Shown: positions 26,410 through 33,795, numbered from the stretch's first letter. The stretch: DNA of 36,020 nucleotides from DATMQA01 sp035566895 (GCA_035566895.1 DATMQA010000058.1:1-36020), one strand, 5' to 3'. Numbers and translations are program-made. The notes: generated from the sequence alone by a model not told the origin.

Positions 26410-27039
26410 TTAATTGTCGTAAACGTGAAGGCCAACGCCACGGCCCGTGAATTTTTCGGTCTTGTCCCGCTCCTCCCGGGGATAGCACAGCGCGAATTCG
26501 TGCAACCGCACCCGAGTATCCGGGAGGTCTCCTTTGAGAAAATCGAGGGCCTTTTTCCGGCACTCCTCCCATGGCCGCGGTTGCTTAGGCTCCAAACCAG
26601 AAAGCGTGAAGTAAATGAACCAGTCGCTCCAGCCCTTCCTGTCAGGAAACACGGCCATGCTGAACGCCGAACAGCCCGCCGGCCGATCCACGGGAAGGTA
26701 GCTACCCATAGCTCGCACCGGTTGGATGTTCACCTCGTCCAGCCATTTAGCCTGTCCCATTATCCTTCGACAGTCCGCGGACTTGAAACCGGGTCTTATG
26801 TGGATTCTGAAGAGGTAGTAGATCGACAGTGCTCTGGATCTGCGATCTTGTGACGGGTCGCTAGCCAACTCGTTGGTCTGACGAACCGCTTCCTGGCGCT
26901 CGCTCTCCGAAGCCAAATGGTATGAGTATTCCAAACTTCTGTAGGACTTCCACCACAGACCGGAACTGGCTGAACCTCGTGGATTCACGCAGCCGGTCAA
27001 GAGGGCTCCGAAAAATAAAGCGGTGAGTGGTGGCCGCAT
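26410..27039 (-). CDS. Lipoprotein of unknown function, cassette-like
   Basis: Encodes 209 residues from ATG 27039: MRPPLTALFFGALLTGCVNP, with a lipobox (LLTGC, Cys17). The mature part is mostly charged and aromatic (SLEYSYHLASESERQEAV, DWFIYFTLSG, ECRKKALDFLKGDLPD). No family is recognised. An in-frame ATG at 27183 would add 48 residues, run through an attC-like site and overlap the next gene, so 27039 is preferred. It sits 7 bases after a perfect GTTGGGC core with AGG as ribosome site. Its stop is 5 bases before another attC-like site. Base use is less GC-ending than in the neighbouring housekeeping genes, which fits transfer. Confidence 0.7.
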   Translation of the reverse strand: MRPPLTALFFGALLTGCVNPRGSASSGLWWKSYRSLEYSYHLASESERQEAVRQTNELASDPSQDRRSRALSIYYLFRIHIRPGFKSADCRRIMGQAKWLDEVNIQPVRAMGSYLPVDRPAGCSAFSMAVFPDRKGWSDWFIYFTLSGLEPKQPRPWEECRKKALDFLKGDLPDTRVRLHEFALCYPREERDKTEKFTGRGVGLHVYDN

Positions 27040-27046
27040 CCTACGA

Positions 27047-27139
27047 GCCCAACGGCGCTGGTGAGTGGCGCGCCACCAGAGACGCAAGATATGGAATTGA
27101 CGGCCGATCGGCGCGTCCACTGTACCAGCAGGGTTAGTG
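27047..27139 (-). other. attC-like recombination site A
   Basis: On the minus strand it runs from CACTAAC (27139-27133) to GTTGGGC (27053-27047, perfect GTTRRRY). The inner arms are clear: on +, GCTGGTGAGTGGCGCGCC (27057-27074) faces GGCGCGTCCACTGTACCAGC (27110-27129), pairing with small bulges as in known attC sites. Length 93 bases. It lies 13 bases after the stop of the 80-residue gene and 7 bases before the start of the lipoprotein gene. This is the best site in the window. Confidence 0.6.
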
Positions 27140-27152
27140 CGAGGCGCGCTCA

Positions 27153-27395
27153 TCATGTCGTGTGCTTGTTGCGTGAGGCCCACCGGTAGAGGCTCTCGCC
27201 GAGAACAATCACGAATGAGATCAAGGTCGCGATACCCCCCACGCAGACAAGAATCACCGAAAGAGCCAGCAACAACGGGAATGGACCGCCCTTGTCAAAG
27301 GACGAGTTCGAGAATCCCCACAGACCAACTATTGTTACAAGGCAGGCAAGGACCAGAACCCGGAGAGCTGGGCTTTTGAGTATTGGGACTTTCAT
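27153..27395 (-). CDS. Small two-helix membrane protein, cassette-like
   Basis: Encodes 80 residues with two hydrophobic helices (about 10-27, LRVLVLACLVTIVGLWGF, and 40-66, LLLALSVILVCVGGIATLI with further hydrophobic residues). No family is recognised. The start codon is 3 bases after the GTTATCAC end of attC-like site C, and the stop is 13 bases before site A. This is the layout of one gene cassette. Confidence 0.6.
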   Translation of the reverse strand: MKVPILKSPALRVLVLACLVTIVGLWGFSNSSFDKGGPFPLLLALSVILVCVGGIATLISFVIVLGESLYRWASRNKHTT

Positions 27396-27398
27396 GTC

Positions 27399-27502
27399 GT
27401 GATAACGATCGCGGTGAGTGGCGCCGGAGCAAGGGCGCAGGAATGCAAAGAGAAACGCTCGTCCGGCGTCCAGACCCGCGCATTTCTATCAAAGATTATC
27501 AC
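27399..27502 (-). other. attC-like recombination site C
   Basis: On the minus strand it ends with GTTATCAC (27406-27399) just before the ATG of the 80-residue gene; the outer partner GTGATAAT lies at 27502-27495. On +, GCGGTGAGTGGCGCCGGAGC (27411-27430) faces a region at 27457-27479 that pairs with it, with bulges. The L-arm text (GGCGCCACTCACC on minus) resembles that of site A (GGCGCGCCACTCACC). The core sites do not fit RYYYAAC/GTTRRRY well, so this is weaker than sites A and D. Confidence 0.4.
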
Positions 27503-27672
27503 AGAAATAACCCCGAAAGCCTTCAGGGTAACCTTCCATTGTTTCGGCCGTCCTGCCAAGGTAAAATCAGGGTTGCCTCGGACGCCGGCTTCGGTCTCCC
27601 AACTCCCATCGCCCGCTCCCCACCCCCTCCTTGCTTTCGCACCCCGTTCTCCGATACTTACCCGGGTCTCTA

Positions 27673-29064
27673 ATGACCGATTACAGCAAACTGACCAAGG
27701 CCGAATTGATCGAGCGATTGCAGGCGCTCGAGGCGGGCTCCCCCCACTCCGCAACCCCGCCGCCAAAACCCCGCCCGCCAAAACGCGCCCTGGCGAGCAC
27801 CGCCTGGCACGACAGCGAAGAACGCTTGCGCGCCATCCTGCAAACCGCCGTGGAGGCCATCATCACGATCGACGAACGCGGACTGATCGAGAACATGAAT
27901 CCCGCGGCCGAAAAGGCCTTCGGCTTCAAAGCCGCCGAGGTCATCGGCCAGAATGTCAGCCGGCTGATGCCTTCCCCCTTTCGCGAAGAGCACGATGGTT
28001 ACCTCGCCAATTACTTGCGCACCGGCAAAGCCAAAATTATCGGCATCGGCCGCGAGGTGCTCGGCCAGCGCAAGGACGGCACCGTGTTTCCCATGGACCT
28101 GGCCGTCAGCGAAGTGCGCCTGGCCGACCGCCGCCTCTTTACGGGCTTCGTGCGCGACATCACCGAGCGCAAAAAGGCCGAGGCCAGGCTCGCCGAACTG
28201 GCCCAAACCCTGGTGGAAAAAAACAAGGAACTCGAAACCATCGTCTATGTCGCCTCCCATGACTTGCGCTCGCCCCTGGTCAACATCCAGGGCTTCAGCA
28301 AAGAGCTGGCCCGCGCCTGCGAGCGCCTGCGCGCCCGCTGCGGATTGCCCCCGGCTTCGGGCGCGGCCGTTTCCGCCGGCGGCCCCGGGACCGAAAAAAC
28401 AGCGGCCTGTCCCTTTTCCACCGGCGCCGCGCCGGAAGACCCAAGCGCTCCCGCGCTCGCTGATCCCGAGTTGAACACCCTGTTGAGCGAGGACATTCCC
28501 GAAGCCCTGGATTACATCCAGGCCGGCGTCGTCAAGATCGACGCCTTGCTCGCCGGCTTTTTGCGCTACTCGCGCCTGGGCCGCGCCGCCCTCAAAATCG
28601 AGCCGCTCGATATGAACGCGATGCTCGCCGGCATTGTCCAGGCGATGGAATTCCAAATCCAGCAGGCCGGCGCCGCCGTCCGCGTCGAATCCCTTCCCGC
28701 CGGCCTCGGCGACGCCACCCAAATCAACCAGGTCTTTTCCAATCTCCTCGACAACGCCCTCAAGTATTTGGGACCCAAACGGCCCGGAGTCATTTCCGTT
28801 TCCGGCCACCTCGAGGACGGCCTCGCGGTTTACGTCGTCCGGGACAACGGCATCGGCATCGCCCCGCAGCACCAGCACAAAATCTTCGAAATCTTCCACC
28901 GGCTCAATCCTTCCACCGGCGAAGGCGAAGGCCTCGGCTTGACCATCGCCCAGCGCATCCTCGAGCGCCACAATGGCCGCATCCGGGTCGAATCCGAACC
29001 GGGCCGGGGCAGCGCCTTTTTTGTTTCCTTGCCCGCCCCCGCGCCGGTAAAAATTAGAAAATGA
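27673..29064 (+). CDS. PAS sensor histidine kinase, FixL-like PAS
   Basis: Encodes 463 residues: short N-terminus, PAS domain (about 46-168), HisKA (185-300) and HATPase (330-460). Phospho-acceptor H196 is in VASHDLRSPLVNIQGF. The ATPase shows NLLDNALKYL, DNGIGIAP and GEGEGLGLTIA. The PAS domain keeps FixL-type residues: H107 in EEHDGYL and R127 in IIGIGREV are spaced exactly as the heme ligand His200 and Arg220 of Bradyrhizobium FixL, followed by RKDGTVFPMDLAV. It may therefore sense O2 through heme, or be a cytosolic PAS of the same look. A Pro/Ala/Gly-rich insert (about 224-275) splits the two HisKA helices. ATG 27673 is chosen over 27631 because TDYSKLTKAEL starts a typical N-terminus. 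Its stop overlaps the receiver gene (ATGA). Confidence 0.92.
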   Translation: MTDYSKLTKAELIERLQALEAGSPHSATPPPKPRPPKRALASTAWHDSEERLRAILQTAVEAIITIDERGLIENMNPAAEKAFGFKAAEVIGQNVSRLMPSPFREEHDGYLANYLRTGKAKIIGIGREVLGQRKDGTVFPMDLAVSEVRLADRRLFTGFVRDITERKKAEARLAELAQTLVEKNKELETIVYVASHDLRSPLVNIQGFSKELARACERLRARCGLPPASGAAVSAGGPGTEKTAACPFSTGAAPEDPSAPALADPELNTLLSEDIPEALDYIQAGVVKIDALLAGFLRYSRLGRAALKIEPLDMNAMLAGIVQAMEFQIQQAGAAVRVESLPAGLGDATQINQVFSNLLDNALKYLGPKRPGVISVSGHLEDGLAVYVVRDNGIGIAPQHQHKIFEIFHRLNPSTGEGEGLGLTIAQRILERHNGRIRVESEPGRGSAFFVSLPAPAPVKIRK

Positions 29065-29513
29065 ATGCCACCCGCGAGATAGTCATCCTCATCGCCGAAG
29101 ACGATGCCGGCCACGCCCGCCTCATGGAAAAAAACCTCGCGCGCGCCGGCCTCCACAATAATATCCAGCGCTTCGCCCATGGCCAGGCCGTGCTGGATTT
29201 CCTCTTCCGCCGCGGCCCCGGACCGCATCGCGCCGGCGAAACCGCTTACCTGTTGCTGTTGGATATCCGCATGCCCCAGGTCGATGGCATCGAAGTCCTG
29301 CGCCAGCTCAAAGAAGACCCCGAACTCCGCAAGGTCCCCGTCATCATGCTCACCACCACCGACGACCCGCGCGAGGTCGAGCGTTGTCACGCCATGGGCT
29401 GCGCCAGCTACATCGTCAAACCCGTCGATTACGACAAGTTCGCCGAAGCCATCAAAAGCCTCGGCCTCTACATCTCCCTCGTCGAAGTCCCCGAGATCAA
29501 TGGGAAGGCTTAG
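29061..29513 (+). CDS. Single-domain response regulator (Rcp1-like receiver)
   Basis: Encodes 150 residues, a lone receiver domain. The acidic pair is in LIAEDDAGHARL, the phosphorylated aspartate in LLLDIRMPQVDG and the lysine in YIVKPVDYDKF. The long insert after the second strand (FLFRRGPGPHRAGE) is typical of the Rcp1-type receivers paired with phytochrome-like kinases. It overlaps the kinase gene by 4 bases and is followed after 6 bases by the hybrid kinase, so phosphotransfer within this cluster is likely. Confidence 0.93.
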   Translation: MNATREIVILIAEDDAGHARLMEKNLARAGLHNNIQRFAHGQAVLDFLFRRGPGPHRAGETAYLLLLDIRMPQVDGIEVLRQLKEDPELRKVPVIMLTTTDDPREVERCHAMGCASYIVKPVDYDKFAEAIKSLGLYISLVEVPEINGKA

Positions 29514-29519
29514 CCCCCC

Positions 29520-30929
29520 ATGCCACCCAACGCCGCCCAGCAACCCATCCTCGTCGTCGATGACGACCGCGGCCTGGTGCGCCTCATCGAAAAGGCGTTG
29601 CAGCGCGAAGGCTTTTCCACCGCCCACGCCGGCTCCGGCCAGGACGCCCTCGAGTGGCTCGAGCGTCACCGCGCCGCCCTCATGTTGCTGGATTTGAAAC
29701 TCCAGGACATCGAAGGCAAGGACCTCGTCGATCGCCTCTCCCAAACCAGCCATTGCCCCCCGTTCATCATCATCACCGGCCAGGGCGATGAGCGCGCCGC
29801 CGTCGAGATGATGAAACGCGGCGCCCGCGATTACCTCGTCAAAGACGTCGATTTTCTCCAGTTCGTCCCCGCCGTCGTCAAACGCGCCCTGGCCCAGCTC
29901 GAAAACGAACGCCGCCTCGCCGAGGCCGAAGACCAGGTCCGCCTCGTCCGCAGCGTCATCGAACAAGGCTTCAGCGCCGTCCTGATCACCGATGGCGATT
30001 TGCCCGACCCGCGCATTGTCTATATCAACCCCGCCTTCGCCCAGGCCTCCGGGTACGCCCAGGACAAAGTCGTTGGCCGGCCCCTCAGCTCGTTGGCCGG
30101 TTTGCACACCGTTTCCCAACGCCTCCGCGCCGGCCTCCCCAAAGGCGCCAGCTCCCTCGACGAGATTTCCACCTACCAGGCCGCTGAAGGTGAGCGCTGG
30201 GGCGAATGGCGCGTCGGCCCCGTCAAAGACAAGACCGGCAAAAACTCCCATTGGCTGGTTATTTTTCGGGACATCACCGAACGCAAACGCCTCGAGAAAG
30301 AGATCCTCGAAATCAGCGACCGCGAGCGCTTGCGCCTGGGCCAGGACCTCCATGACGGCTTGTGCCAGCACCTCGCCGGCATCGAGCTCATGAGCCAGGT
30401 GCTCCAGCAAAAACTCGCCCCCAAATCCTCCACCGCCGCCGCCCGCGTCGGCGATATCGCCCGCCACGTGCGCGACGCTATCGCCCAAACCCGCGCCCTG
30501 GCCCGCGGCCTCTCGCCGGTCACCCTCGAATCCGAGGGCCTCACTTCCGCCTTGCAGGAGCTGGCGGCCAACACCGAGAAAATGTTCGGGCTCGCTTGCC
30601 GCGTCGAGTGCCCGCGCCCGGTCGAGATCCGCGGCCCGGCCGTGGCGACCCATCTCTATCGCATCGCCCAGGAAGCGGTTTCCAACGCCATCAAACATGG
30701 CCAGGCCGCCGAAGTCGTCATTCGGCTTGAGTCGGCCCGCGGGCGCACCCGCTTGAGCATCACCGATAACGGCCGCGGTTTCCCCAAAACCCCGCCCAAA
30801 CAGCCCGGCATGGGCCTCCATATCATGCAGTATCGGGCCGGGCTCATCGGTGGCTCCCTCGCCCTCCAAAAGAATCCCGCCGGCGGGACCATTGTCGTCT
30901 GCACCGTTCCGGCCAGTACGCAATCGTAA
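29520..30929 (+). CDS. Hybrid REC-PAS-HisKA_3 histidine kinase
   Basis: Encodes 469 residues: receiver (about 8-125, VVDDDRG, LMLLDLKLQD, YLVKDVD), PAS (about 143-255, VIEQGFSAVLITDGD) and a HisKA_3/HATPase module (260-465). The acceptor histidine is in LGQDLHDGLCQHLAGIEL, the NarX/DegS-type H-box. The ATPase has QEAVSNAIKHGQA, DNGRGF and GMGLHIMQYRA. Such kinases normally signal to LuxR-type regulators, and one is encoded just downstream. With its own N-terminal receiver it may accept phosphate from the first kinase and pass the signal on. The stop codon (30927-30929) lies inside the left arm of the hexamer repeat. Confidence 0.93.
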   Translation: MPPNAAQQPILVVDDDRGLVRLIEKALQREGFSTAHAGSGQDALEWLERHRAALMLLDLKLQDIEGKDLVDRLSQTSHCPPFIIITGQGDERAAVEMMKRGARDYLVKDVDFLQFVPAVVKRALAQLENERRLAEAEDQVRLVRSVIEQGFSAVLITDGDLPDPRIVYINPAFAQASGYAQDKVVGRPLSSLAGLHTVSQRLRAGLPKGASSLDEISTYQAAEGERWGEWRVGPVKDKTGKNSHWLVIFRDITERKRLEKEILEISDRERLRLGQDLHDGLCQHLAGIELMSQVLQQKLAPKSSTAAARVGDIARHVRDAIAQTRALARGLSPVTLESEGLTSALQELAANTEKMFGLACRVECPRPVEIRGPAVATHLYRIAQEAVSNAIKHGQAAEVVIRLESARGRTRLSITDNGRGFPKTPPKQPGMGLHIMQYRAGLIGGSLALQKNPAGGTIVVCTVPASTQS

Positions 30930-31065
30930 TCTTAATCGTAATCTTAATCGCAATCTAAATTTTTTCGTTAATCGTGCTCCTTCTCGCTCCCAATCCTGAC
31001 TGCGATTGCAACCTGGTTCGCCGGGAAGGGGAAGGATTACGATTAAGATTAGGATTAAGATTACG
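30925..31065. repeat. Facing hexamer repeats (TAATCG/TAATCT type)
   Basis: Left arm 30925-30956 is made of 6-base units (CGTAAT, CTTAAT, CGTAAT, CTTAAT, CGCAAT). Right arm 31034-31065 is its inverse with 29 of 32 positions matching. The loop of 77 bases holds no gene. It fills most of the gap between the hybrid kinase and the LuxR regulator and includes the kinase stop codon. Confidence 0.8.
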
Positions 31066-31094
31066 ACCGGGATTACGAACGACACTGCCATCTA

Positions 31095-31772
31095 ATGACC
31101 ATGAAAAAAACCGCCGCCGTCACCAAAAAACGAATCCTCATCGTCGATGACCACCCCATGATGCGCGAGGGCCTGGCCCAGTTGCTCGATAACGAATCCG
31201 ACCTCTGCGCCTGCGCCCAGGCGGATAATGCCGGCCAGGCCATCGCCGCCATCGCCGCCGACAAACCCGACCTGGTCATCGTGGACATTTCCCTGCCCGA
31301 CAAAAGCGGCCTCGAACTCATCAAAGACATCCACACCTTGCACCCGGGACTCCCCCTCCTCGTGGTCTCCATGCACCACGAGACCCTCTATGCCGAACGC
31401 GTCCTGCGCGCCGGCGGCCGCGGCTACATCATGAAGCAGGAAGGCGGCCTGAAACTGATGCAGGCCATCCGCACCGTCTTGAGCGGCCGGATCTACGTCA
31501 GCGAAAAACTCTCCGCCAAAATCCTCGAAGTCTTTTCCGGCCACCGGACCGCCCCCGCGCATTCCCCGGTCGAAAACCTTTCGGACCGCGAATTCGAAGT
31601 CTTCCAGCTCATCGGCCGGGGCCAGGGCACCCGGGCAATTGCCGAACACCTTCACCTGAGCGTCAAAACGGTGGAAGTTCACCGGGCCAACATGAAAAAG
31701 AAAATGGAGTTAAAAACCGGCGCCGATTTAGTCAGGTTCGCCATCCGCTGGGCCGATGCCCAAACCCCGTAA
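31095..31772 (+). CDS. NarL/FixJ-type response regulator (REC-LuxR)
   Basis: Encodes 225 residues from ATG 31095 (ATG 31101 is equally possible). The receiver has LIVDDHPMMREGL, the aspartate in LVIVDISLPDKSG and the lysine in YIMKQEGG. The output domain has LSDREFEVFQLIGRGQGTRAI and KTVEVHRANMKKKM, the LuxR helix-turn-helix. It is the natural partner of the HisKA_3 kinase upstream. The same strand and order make a four-gene signalling set, although the hexamer repeat separates this gene from the other three. Confidence 0.94.
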   Translation: MTMKKTAAVTKKRILIVDDHPMMREGLAQLLDNESDLCACAQADNAGQAIAAIAADKPDLVIVDISLPDKSGLELIKDIHTLHPGLPLLVVSMHHETLYAERVLRAGGRGYIMKQEGGLKLMQAIRTVLSGRIYVSEKLSAKILEVFSGHRTAPAHSPVENLSDREFEVFQLIGRGQGTRAIAEHLHLSVKTVEVHRANMKKKMELKTGADLVRFAIRWADAQTP

Positions 31773-31789
31773 CCATTAATGAAAGTAGC

Positions 31790-31889
31790 GCAGATTTCCA
31801 ATCTGCTGTATCGCAGGTTTTCAACCTGCCAGCCGTCCGCAACCCGAAGAGACGCCCGTCGTTGGGAGACCAGCCGATTAGAAATCGGC
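31790..31889. repeat. Three 7-3-7 palindromes after the LuxR regulator
   Basis: GCAGATT-TCC-AATCTGC (31790-31806), GCAGGTT-TTC-AACCTGC (31813-31829) and GCCGATT-AGA-AATCGGC (31873-31889) are all perfect. The first two have the same TTCCA-type core as the element inside the FadJ-like gene. Confidence 0.75.
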
Positions 31890-31919
31890 GACGGCGCCTC
31901 AACCTTTACCTTCCGATCC

Positions 31920-31954
31920 AATCGAAAATCAAAATTCAAAAATCCAAAATCCCT
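31920..31954. repeat. Five A-rich heptamers before the D-LDH gene
   Basis: AATCGAA, AATCAAA, ATTCAAA, AATCCAA, AATCCCT in direct tandem, followed by a pyrimidine-rich CTCCGTT-type stretch to about 31985. They lie in the 5' region of the dehydrogenase gene. Confidence 0.65.
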
Positions 31955-32008
31955 CCCCTCCGTTCCCTCCGTTTCCTCCTGTTCAACCCCCTCCTCTTCA
32001 TCCTTCCC

Positions 32009-33007
32009 ATGACCGAAGTCGCCGTCTTTGATACCCGCCGGTACGACCGGGAATTCCTCCCCGCTGCCAGCGGTAGCCAGGGCCTGCGCTGGCGGTTCCA
32101 CGAGTTCCGCTTGAGCGCGGACACCGCCCCCTCCGCCCAGGGCGCAGCCGCCGTCTGCGTTTTCGTCAACGACCACGTGGACCGTCCTTGCCTCGAGCTG
32201 TTGGCCGCTTCCGGCGTGCGCCTGCTCGCGTTGCGTTGCGCCGGTTACAACAACGTCGATCTCGCGGCCGCCAAACAACTCGCCTTGCCCGTCGTCCGCG
32301 TTCCCGCTTATTCGCCCCACGCCGTGGCCGAATACGCCCTCGCGTTGTTGCTGACCTTGAACCGCAAGATCCACCGCGCCTACAACCGCGTGCGCGAATT
32401 GAACTTCTCCCTCAACGGCCTCGTCGGTGAGGAGCTCTATGCCAAGACCGTTGGCATCATCGGCACCGGCCGGATTGGCCGCATCGCGGCCCAAATCTTT
32501 CGCGGCTTTGAAACGACCGTGCTGGCTTACGACCCGTTCCCGGCGCCGGATTGGGCGGCCCGGTTCGGCGTGCGCTACACCGATTTGCCCAGCCTGCTGG
32601 CCGCCAGCGACATCCTTTCCCTACACCTCCCGCTGCTGCCGGAGACCGTCCACCTGCTCAATGCCGAGACCCTGGCCCGCCTCAAACCAGGCGCCATCGT
32701 CATCAACACCAGCCGCGGCAAACTCATCGACACCGCGGCCCTGCTCCACGCCCTCAAATCGGGCCGGCTCGGCGGCGTCGCCCTCGATGTCTATGAGGAG
32801 GAAGAAGGCATTTTCTTCGAAGACCTCTCCGGCCAGGTGCTTTTGGATGATGTGCTTTCGCGTTTGCTGACCTTTCCCAACGTGCTGATTACTTCGCATC
32901 AGGGATTCCTTACGCGGGAAGGCCTGTCTGAAATTGCGCGCATCACAGTCCAGAACATCCTCAACCTCGAATCAAACCAGCCCTTCCTCGCTGGCACGAC
33001 GCTGTAA
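32009..33007 (+). CDS. ldhA: D-isomer 2-hydroxyacid dehydrogenase (D-lactate dehydrogenase-like)
   Basis: Encodes 332 residues, the length of fermentative D-lactate dehydrogenase. It reduces pyruvate to D-lactate with NADH. The NAD motif is VGIIGTGRIGRIAA. The catalytic set is Arg in INTSRGKLID, Glu in ALDVYEEEEG and His in ITSHQGFLT. GVRLLALRCAGYNNVD and RVPAYSPHAVAEYAL are also characteristic of the LdhA subgroup. An in-frame ATG at 31862 would add 49 residues coded by repeats and is rejected; ATG 32009 (MTEVAVFDTRRYD) is the family-like start, although no strong ribosome site precedes it. It overlaps the opposite-strand PEP-CTERM gene at its 3' end. A related 2-hydroxyacid substrate is possible. 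Confidence 0.9.
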   Translation: MTEVAVFDTRRYDREFLPAASGSQGLRWRFHEFRLSADTAPSAQGAAAVCVFVNDHVDRPCLELLAASGVRLLALRCAGYNNVDLAAAKQLALPVVRVPAYSPHAVAEYALALLLTLNRKIHRAYNRVRELNFSLNGLVGEELYAKTVGIIGTGRIGRIAAQIFRGFETTVLAYDPFPAPDWAARFGVRYTDLPSLLAASDILSLHLPLLPETVHLLNAETLARLKPGAIVINTSRGKLIDTAALLHALKSGRLGGVALDVYEEEEGIFFEDLSGQVLLDDVLSRLLTFPNVLITSHQGFLTREGLSEIARITVQNILNLESNQPFLAGTTL

Positions 33008-33660
33008 AGCCGTGGTCGCAGGAGGGCGGCGCCTGCCAGGCCCAGACCAAGAAGGTTTGCCGGCTCGGGAACGACAGAGAACTCGGCCTGGAAGGTGGTG
33101 TTATAGGGGGAATTCAGGTATAGCCAGCCAGGATTGACTCCACCAAACCAGGAGGCGTTCCCCTGGGCATAGCTGTTCTGGTTGAACTGGAAATCGACGC
33201 TCTTGCCGCTATAGCCTTCCAGGTCCACGACGGCAGCATAACGAGAGCCCGGCGTGAGGGTCAGGCTGATGTTATCCACCAGAATATCCCCGCCCAGGGC
33301 CGGCCAGCTCACCTGCCGGGAGAACAGGGGACCACTGCTTGGGCCGGAGGTGGAGTTCCAAGGCACGATTGTGAACAGCACGTTGGTCGGCACGGCAATG
33401 GGCGCGAGGGTGAGTTTCCAGCTCGCCAGTGTGCTGTCCGCCGGGGCCAGAAAGCTCTGCGCCACCTTGAGATAACTCTCGGTGACGCTTCCGTCCCAGT
33501 CCGGATAAGTATTGATGACGGTGGTGACGGTGGCCGACGCGCGGGCACCAAGGGCCAGGCCGAGGCAAAGGCCCGCTAGACGCGCCCTTCTCGTGTGATG
33601 CAGGGCGAGCTTCGCGACCGGCCAGCGCGAAGAGATGGTGTTGCTCCGTTCAGCTTTCAT
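32899..33660 (-). CDS. PEP-CTERM exported protein with unusual C-terminal run-on
   Basis: Encodes 253 residues. A basic N-terminus and hydrophobic LAGLCLGLALGARASA form a signal peptide. The mature part is beta-rich (SFLAPADSTLASWKLTLAP, ILVDNISLTLTPGSRYAAVV). VVPEPANLLGLGLAGAALLRPR at 196-217 (seen in two pieces) is a PEP-CTERM sorting signal: PEP, hydrophobic helix, basic residues. Such proteins are sorted by exosortase to the surface or matrix. Normally the protein ends a few residues later, but here 36 more residues run in antisense through the 3' end of the D-LDH gene. A lost stop codon or frameshift is likely; a +1 shift after the basic residue would stop within about 15 codons. No exosortase gene is in the window. 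Confidence 0.75.
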   Translation of the reverse strand: MKAERSNTISSRWPVAKLALHHTRRARLAGLCLGLALGARASATVTTVINTYPDWDGSVTESYLKVAQSFLAPADSTLASWKLTLAPIAVPTNVLFTIVPWNSTSGPSSGPLFSRQVSWPALGGDILVDNISLTLTPGSRYAAVVDLEGYSGKSVDFQFNQNSYAQGNASWFGGVNPGWLYLNSPYNTTFQAEFSVVPEPANLLGLGLAGAALLRPRLYSVVPARKGWFDSRLRMFWTVMRAISDRPSRVRNP

Positions 33661-33795
33661 AAGTTTATGCCGAAAGTAGTTTGGCTTCCATTGACAGTCT
33701 CAATGCTCTAATTCACTCGACACCTCGTCAACTGTGCATCTCGCTGCACACCCCGCCGCCATTCGCTGCACGGAAAAAGTTCGGCGACTTCATGG

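Noticed and set aside
27670..28971. 433-codon minus-strand frame opposite the first kinase
   Set aside because: Same reasoning: a complete histidine kinase lies on + and the antisense product is low-complexity Gly/Ala/Asp/Val.
28830..31091. 753-codon open frame on the minus strand, among the longest in the window
   Set aside because: It is antisense to the two-component genes, is full of Gly/Ala/Asp runs expected from the complement of GC-rich codons, and shows no domain. The + strand genes there have complete motifs.
33710..33790. A further attC-like site after the ParB-like gene
   Set aside because: There is a CCGTGCAG/ATGCACAG pairing with GCCGAAC and GTTGACG nearby, but the cores are degenerate and no cassette gene follows; too weak to list.
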